A stretch of DNA of 11,040 nucleotides from Gammaproteobacteria bacterium (lineage in GTDB: Bacteria; Pseudomonadota; Gammaproteobacteria; GRL18), in the NCBI GenBank assembly GCA_024511395.1, contig JANELJ010000037.1:1-11040 (forward strand). The letters are read 5' to 3'. Under the pieces are notes generated by a model that saw only the letters and a list, made by a program, of their open reading frames with translations, searched no databases and had not been told where the DNA came from. Position numbers and translations under genes: made by a program. Shown here piece by piece: positions 7,542-11,040 of this stretch. Each line of letters starts with the position of its first letter. Positions within the stretch are counted from its first letter, which is position 1.

Positions 7542-8045
7542 ATGGCGATACTGGACATTTTAAAATACCCGGATGAAGCCCTGAAACAGGTTTCTGAACC
7601 GGTCGAACTATTTGATGATCAACTGCAGAATTTTCTGGTGGATCTGGAAGAAACCATGTGGGCCGGACCGGGTGGTGTTGGTATTGCCGCTCCCCAGGTG
7701 GGCTGTTTTAAACGTATAGCTATTGTGGATGTGTCGTCCAAACCCAAAATTAAACACAATGGCTGCATGATCCTGATAAACCCGGAAATAAAAACCTGGG
7801 AGGGTATGAAAATAGGCCGTGAAGGTTGTATGTCTGTGCCTGATTATACCGGCAATGTTATCCGAGCAGAAAAAATCACCCTGCAGGCCTGCAATGCTCA
7901 GGGCGAATTAATTGATTACGAATGTACTGGCTATGAGGCGCGGGCCGTACAGCATGAATTGGACCACCTGGATGGTCTGCTGTTTCTCGACCGCTTGGTC
8001 AGTCGCCGAACTGATCTGTTTAAGCGCAAGGTCTATAAAAAGTAA
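7542..8045 (+). CDS. def: Peptide deformylase
   Basis: The enzyme removes the formyl group from the initiator methionine of new proteins. All three family motifs are present in the 167 residues: GVGIAAPQ (45-52), EGCMS with the metal-ligand cysteine C96, and QHELDH with H138, catalytic E139 and H142. The length is close to E. coli Def (169). The segment between motifs (KPKIKHNGCMILINPEIKTWEGMKIGREGCMS) and the basic tail RRTDLFKRKVYKK differ from the E. coli protein. The gene is not next to fmt, its usual partner, so it may be a second deformylase of the genome. It follows the ACT-domain gene by three bases with no strong Shine-Dalgarno, which suggests coupled translation. Confidence 0.93.
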   Translation: MAILDILKYPDEALKQVSEPVELFDDQLQNFLVDLEETMWAGPGGVGIAAPQVGCFKRIAIVDVSSKPKIKHNGCMILINPEIKTWEGMKIGREGCMSVPDYTGNVIRAEKITLQACNAQGELIDYECTGYEARAVQHELDHLDGLLFLDRLVSRRTDLFKRKVYKK

Positions 8046-8067
8046 CTATAGTCAGGCTACCTAGGAG

Positions 8068-8086
8068 TACGGGTCTCTTACTCGTA
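8068..8086 (+). terminator. Hairpin after def
   Basis: TACGGGT (8068-8074) and ACTCGTA (8080-8086) can form a 7-bp stem (one G-U pair in RNA) with a CTCTT loop, 22 bases after the def stop. No T-run follows, so it would be a weak or factor-dependent terminator, or an mRNA 3' end stabiliser, separating the rluD-pgeF-ACT-def series from clpB. Confidence 0.3.
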
Positions 8087-8094
8087 TATACAGC

Positions 8095-8126
8095 CCTGGA
8101 ACAAAAAAGTTATCCACAGGCCATAT
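8095..8126 (+). promoter_or_regulatory. Candidate heat-shock (sigma-32) promoter of clpB
   Basis: CCTGGAA (8095-8101) resembles the sigma-32 -35 core CTTGAAA (5 of 7), and GGCCATAT (8119-8126) resembles the -10 CCCCATNT, with a 17-base spacer at the upper end of the accepted range. clpB is a classical sigma-32 gene. The predicted start near 8133 leaves a leader of about 44 bases, ending in a GTGAGG ribosome site (8164-8169) before the clpB ATG. Confidence 0.4.
8110..8118 (+). promoter_or_regulatory. Perfect DnaA box TTATCCACA
   Basis: The nine bases match the high-affinity R1-type DnaA box exactly. The site lies inside the spacer of the candidate clpB heat-shock promoter. I see no second box in tandem or AT-rich unwinding region typical of an origin, so it is better read as a single regulatory or DnaA-binding site, or a chance match. 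Confidence 0.5.
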
Positions 8127-8176
8127 TTGTCTTTTTAGAGAAAAACCAGAAAATTTATATTTAGTGAGGCTAACCA

Positions 8177-10819
8177 ATGAGAATGGATAAACTAACAAGC
8201 AAATTTCAGCAGGCAATAGCAGATGCCCAGAGCCTTGCTATCGGGCGGGATCATCAGTTTATGGAATCAATTCATGTGATGATTGCACTGCTTGATCAGG
8301 AAGGGGGTACTGCAAGACACCTGCTGACACAATCTAACGTCAATATTAATTTATTGCGTTCACAACTGTCCCAGGCACTGGATCAAATGGCCAGTGTAGA
8401 GGGTTCTGCGGGCGATGTTCAGGTATCACCTGAATTAACCCGTTTATTAAATCTTACCGATAAACTGTCCCAGCAGCGTAAAGACCAGTTTATCTCCAGC
8501 GAGCTGTTTATTCTTGCAGCCGTGGAAGATAAAGGCCAGTTAGGTAGCATTCTGCAGAAGCTGGGTGCAGACAAGAAAAACATTGAGGAAGCCATTGACG
8601 CCATGCGCGGAGGCCAGAGCGTTAATGATCCCAATGCGGAAGATCAGCGTCAGGCGCTGGAAAAATATACTATTGATTTAACCGAGCGTGCAGAACAGGG
8701 TAAATTAGACCCGGTTATTGGTCGTGATGATGAAATTCGTCGTACCATTCAGGTTCTGCAGCGTCGTACCAAGAACAATCCTGTATTAATCGGTGAGCCC
8801 GGTGTGGGTAAAACTGCCATTATTGAAGGACTGGCACAACGCATAATCAACGGCGAAGTCCCTGAAGGACTGAAACACAAGCGGATTTTATCCCTGGATA
8901 TGGGCTCACTGATTGCCGGCGCCAAATTCCGTGGTGAATTTGAAGAACGTTTAAAAGCAGTTCTTAATGATCTGTCCAAACAGGAAGGCAGTATTATCCT
9001 GTTTATTGATGAAATTCATACCATGGTCGGAGCCGGTAAGGCAGAAGGCTCCATGGATGCCGGTAATATGCTCAAACCCGCCCTGGCACGTGGTGAATTA
9101 CACTGTGTGGGGGCGACTACTCTGGATGAATACCGTGAGTATATGGAAAAAGATGCCGCCCTGGAACGTCGTTTCCAGAAAGTACTGGTGGAAGAGCCTA
9201 CTCTGGAAGATACCATTGCTATTCTGCGTGGTCTGAAAGAGAAATACGAAGTGCACCACGGGGTAGATATTACTGATCCGGCGATTGTTGCAGCAGCGAC
9301 TTTGTCCCATCGTTATATTACTGATCGTAAACTGCCTGATAAGGCTATCGATCTGGTGGATGAAGTAGCCAGCCGTATCCGTATGGAAATTGATTCCAAA
9401 CCGGAAGAAATGGACAAATTGGAACGCCGCCTGATCCAGCTCAAAATTGAGCGTGAAGCTCTGAGCAAGGAATCTGATGCGGCCTCTAAAAAGCGTCTGG
9501 AAAGTCTTGAAGAAGACATTGCCGAACTGGAGTGTGAATATTCCGAACTGGATGAGATCTGGAAGTCAGAAAAAGCGGTTGTACAGGGAACCCAGCATAT
9601 TAAGGAAGCTCTCGACCAAGCCCGTAAGGATCTGGAAACTGCTCAGCGTGCCGGTGATCTGGCGCGTATGTCTGAGTTACAGTACGGTCGTATTCCGGAA
9701 CTGGAAAAGCAGCTGGATATGGCATCACAATTAGAGATGCTCGATACAGGTGATAAGCCAAAACTGCTTAGAAACTCAGTCACTGAGGAAGAAATTGCCG
9801 AAGTGGTCGCCAAATGGACCGGTATTCCCGTAGCTAAGATGTTAGAAGGTGAAAATGAAAAACTGCTGCATTTGGAAGAAAAACTGTGTGAACGGGTTGT
9901 CGGACAAAGTGAAGCGGTTACTGTGGTGGCCAATGCCATTCGTCGTTCCCGTGCCGGACTGTCTGACCCAAGACGGCCTAATGGTTCATTCCTGTTCCTT
10001 GGCCCAACCGGTGTCGGTAAAACCGAGTTAACCAAGGCCCTGGCTAACTTCCTGTTTGACATGGAAGATGCCATGGTGCGGATGGATATGTCCGAATTTA
10101 TGGAAAAACATGCCGTAGCCCGCTTAATTGGTGCGCCTCCAGGCTATGTCGGCTATGAAGAAGGCGGTTACCTGACTGAAGCCGTACGGCGTAAGCCATA
10201 CTCCGTGATCCTGCTGGATGAAGTGGAAAAAGCACATCCCGATGTGTTTAATATCCTTCTGCAGGTACTGGATGATGGTCGTCTGACTGATGGTCAGGGA
10301 CGTACCGTGGACTTACGCAATACGGTCATTATTATGACTTCCAACTTGGGCTCACAAAGGATCCAGGAACTGAGCATAAAAGCCAGTGCTCATAATAGTG
10401 AAGAAGCGGAAGCGGATTACAAGGTTATGAAAACTGAGGTAATGGAAGTGGTATCACAGCACTTCAGACCCGAGTTTATTAACCGTATCGATGATGTGGT
10501 GGTATTCCATCCATTAGCCAAAGATGTTATCCGTAAAATTGCAACCATACAGATGCAGGATTTACGTAACAGACTGGTGGATCGAGAACTGGATCTGGAC
10601 GTTTCTGAAGCTGCAATGGATAAAATTGCCGAGGCCGGCTTTGACCCAATCTATGGTGCAAGACCACTGAAACGGGCCATCCAGCAGTCTCTGGAAAACC
10701 CACTGGCTCAGGAAATTCTGGCAGGTAAATATATGCCTGGGGATATTATTGAAGTGGATGTCGGGGCTAATGGCGAACTGGTTTTTGACCGGGTTGTTCG
10801 GGCTGAGGAAGTGGCTTAA
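8177..10819 (+). CDS. clpB: ATP-dependent disaggregase ClpB (Hsp100)
   Basis: ClpB forms a hexamer that, with DnaK/DnaJ/GrpE, pulls proteins out of aggregates after stress. The 880 residues (857 in E. coli) have every expected part: the N-terminal Clp repeat domain (1-145), AAA domain 1 with Walker A GEPGVGKT (K212) and Walker B FIDE (E279), the coiled-coil M-domain (about 409-525), and AAA domain 2 with Walker A GPTGVGKT (K615), Walker B LLDE (D681, E682) and [10 protein letters not shown]. Pore-loop residues are F251 (tyrosine in E. coli) and Y657 in GAPPGYVGY. The extra length lies mainly in a charged stretch at about 733-748 and in the C-terminal tail. The start [10 protein letters not shown] matches family N-termini. 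At codon 149, where E. coli starts its short form from GTG, the codon is GTT. The TAA stop is the outer base of a terminator hairpin. Confidence 0.97.
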   Translation: MRMDKLTSKFQQAIADAQSLAIGRDHQFMESIHVMIALLDQEGGTARHLLTQSNVNINLLRSQLSQALDQMASVEGSAGDVQVSPELTRLLNLTDKLSQQRKDQFISSELFILAAVEDKGQLGSILQKLGADKKNIEEAIDAMRGGQSVNDPNAEDQRQALEKYTIDLTERAEQGKLDPVIGRDDEIRRTIQVLQRRTKNNPVLIGEPGVGKTAIIEGLAQRIINGEVPEGLKHKRILSLDMGSLIAGAKFRGEFEERLKAVLNDLSKQEGSIILFIDEIHTMVGAGKAEGSMDAGNMLKPALARGELHCVGATTLDEYREYMEKDAALERRFQKVLVEEPTLEDTIAILRGLKEKYEVHHGVDITDPAIVAAATLSHRYITDRKLPDKAIDLVDEVASRIRMEIDSKPEEMDKLERRLIQLKIEREALSKESDAASKKRLESLEEDIAELECEYSELDEIWKSEKAVVQGTQHIKEALDQARKDLETAQRAGDLARMSELQYGRIPELEKQLDMASQLEMLDTGDKPKLLRNSVTEEEIAEVVAKWTGIPVAKMLEGENEKLLHLEEKLCERVVGQSEAVTVVANAIRRSRAGLSDPRRPNGSFLFLGPTGVGKTELTKALANFLFDMEDAMVRMDMSEFMEKHAVARLIGAPPGYVGYEEGGYLTEAVRRKPYSVILLDEVEKAHPDVFNILLQVLDDGRLTDGQGRTVDLRNTVIIMTSNLGSQRIQELSIKASAHNSEEAEADYKVMKTEVMEVVSQHFRPEFINRIDDVVVFHPLAKDVIRKIATIQMQDLRNRLVDRELDLDVSEAAMDKIAEAGFDPIYGARPLKRAIQQSLENPLAQEILAGKYMPGDIIEVDVGANGELVFDRVVRAEEVA

Positions 10820-10864
10820 GAGCAGCGCTGAGCGTTCAGTGCTCAACGCTCAGCGCTGCTCTTA
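10817..10864. terminator. Perfect 20-bp hairpin, clpB terminator and repeat element
   Basis: Bases 10817-10836 and 10845-10864 are perfect reverse complements with an 8-base loop, CAGTGCTC. The clpB stop codon forms the base of the left arm, and the stop codon of the converging dehydrogenase gene (10843-10845) reaches into the loop. On the plus strand the stem is followed by a pyrimidine-rich, T-rich tract (10865-10876), fitting an intrinsic terminator for clpB; the minus-strand side has no T-run. The arm begins AAGAGCAGCG and contains one copy of the heptamer CGTTCAG (10833-10839), linking it to the array next to bamD. Confidence 0.8.
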
Positions 10865-11040
10865 TTCTCTTCTTTTGATACCTTCCTCAACACCCAATCC
10901 ATCCCCCGTGCCGGCAGAATCCGTTTCAGTGTTCCGAATAAATAAGTTGGAAACGTGACGTAATAGTGTGCCTGGGGGCATTTGCTTTCCAGGGCGTGTT
11001 GTAATTTTTTAAATACGGCTTCTGGTGGTAGGGTAAATGG
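10843..11040 (-). CDS. Short-chain dehydrogenase/reductase, C-terminal part (5' end outside window)
   Basis: The minus strand is open from the right edge to a TGA at 10843-10845, giving 65 residues. They include LPPEAVFKKLQHALESK, then AHYYVTFPTYLFGTLKRILPARGMDWVLRKVS, a pattern known from the C-termini of SDR-family oxidoreductases (the substrate-side region after the Rossmann fold). The catalytic Tyr-x-x-x-Lys and NAD(P)-binding motifs would lie right of the window, so the substrate cannot be guessed. The last seven codons (NKSSAER) are read from the right arm of the clpB hairpin, so the repeat appears to have supplied the protein's end. The gene converges on clpB with only 23 bases between stop codons. 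Confidence 0.7.
   Translation of the reverse strand, partial: PFTLPPEAVFKKLQHALESKCPQAHYYVTFPTYLFGTLKRILPARGMDWVLRKVSKEENKSSAER

Noticed and set aside
8110..8118. The DnaA box as part of a replication origin
   Set aside because: Only one box is seen, without an AT-rich unwinding stretch or neighbouring dnaA, dnaN or gidA genes.
9643..10074. A 143-residue minus-strand frame inside clpB
   Set aside because: It is opposite conserved ClpB sequence, serine-rich and without family features, as expected from a complement of a real gene.
10749..10958. A plus-strand frame running from the clpB end through the hairpin
   Set aside because: It starts within clpB in another frame, crosses the terminator and lies opposite the better supported dehydrogenase end.

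Overview
The window looks like an ordinary chromosomal segment of a gammaproteobacterium. The run bamD, rluD, pgeF, clpB is the order known from Escherichia coli and many relatives, and the SucC, SucD, NadE, GlnB, RluD and ClpB proteins all resemble gammaproteobacterial forms. Base composition is moderate and fairly even across the genes. A methanotroph-like lineage (Methylococcales) is possible from overall protein character, but this is a weak inference and nothing here proves it.

Layout, left to right. Bases 2-367 are the 3' end of an IS4-type DDE transposase cut by the window edge. After a short gap with two weak hairpins come sucC and sucD (556-2597, one-base overlap), encoding both subunits of succinyl-CoA synthetase. 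nadE lies on the minus strand (2695-3528) and is divergent from glnB (3695-4033); each has a recognisable promoter between them. glnB and the minus-strand bamD (4269-5111) converge on a striking array of 17 perfect copies of the heptamer CTGAACG. bamD is divergent from a plus-strand series: rluD, pgeF (ATGA overlap), a double-ACT protein of GcvR type, and a peptide deformylase (3-base gap). clpB (8177-10819) follows with its own candidate heat-shock promoter, which contains a perfect DnaA box. At the right edge, the end of a minus-strand short-chain dehydrogenase (10843-11040) converges on clpB.

Most genes are housekeeping: TCA cycle (sucCD), NAD synthesis (nadE), nitrogen signalling (glnB), outer-membrane assembly (bamD), ribosome modification (rluD), cell-wall quality control (pgeF), N-terminal protein processing (def) and protein disaggregation (clpB).

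The most interesting structure is between genes. The bamD and clpB stop codons are each directly followed by the same sequence, AAGAGCAGCG. At clpB it forms a perfect 20-bp hairpin that also contains the stop codon and last codons of the converging dehydrogenase gene. At bamD it leads into the 17-copy heptamer array. An inverted copy of the heptamer lies just after the glnB stop. This suggests a small repeat family that sits at gene 3' ends, can act as a terminator, and can expand. I found no complete new defence or biosynthetic system in this window.
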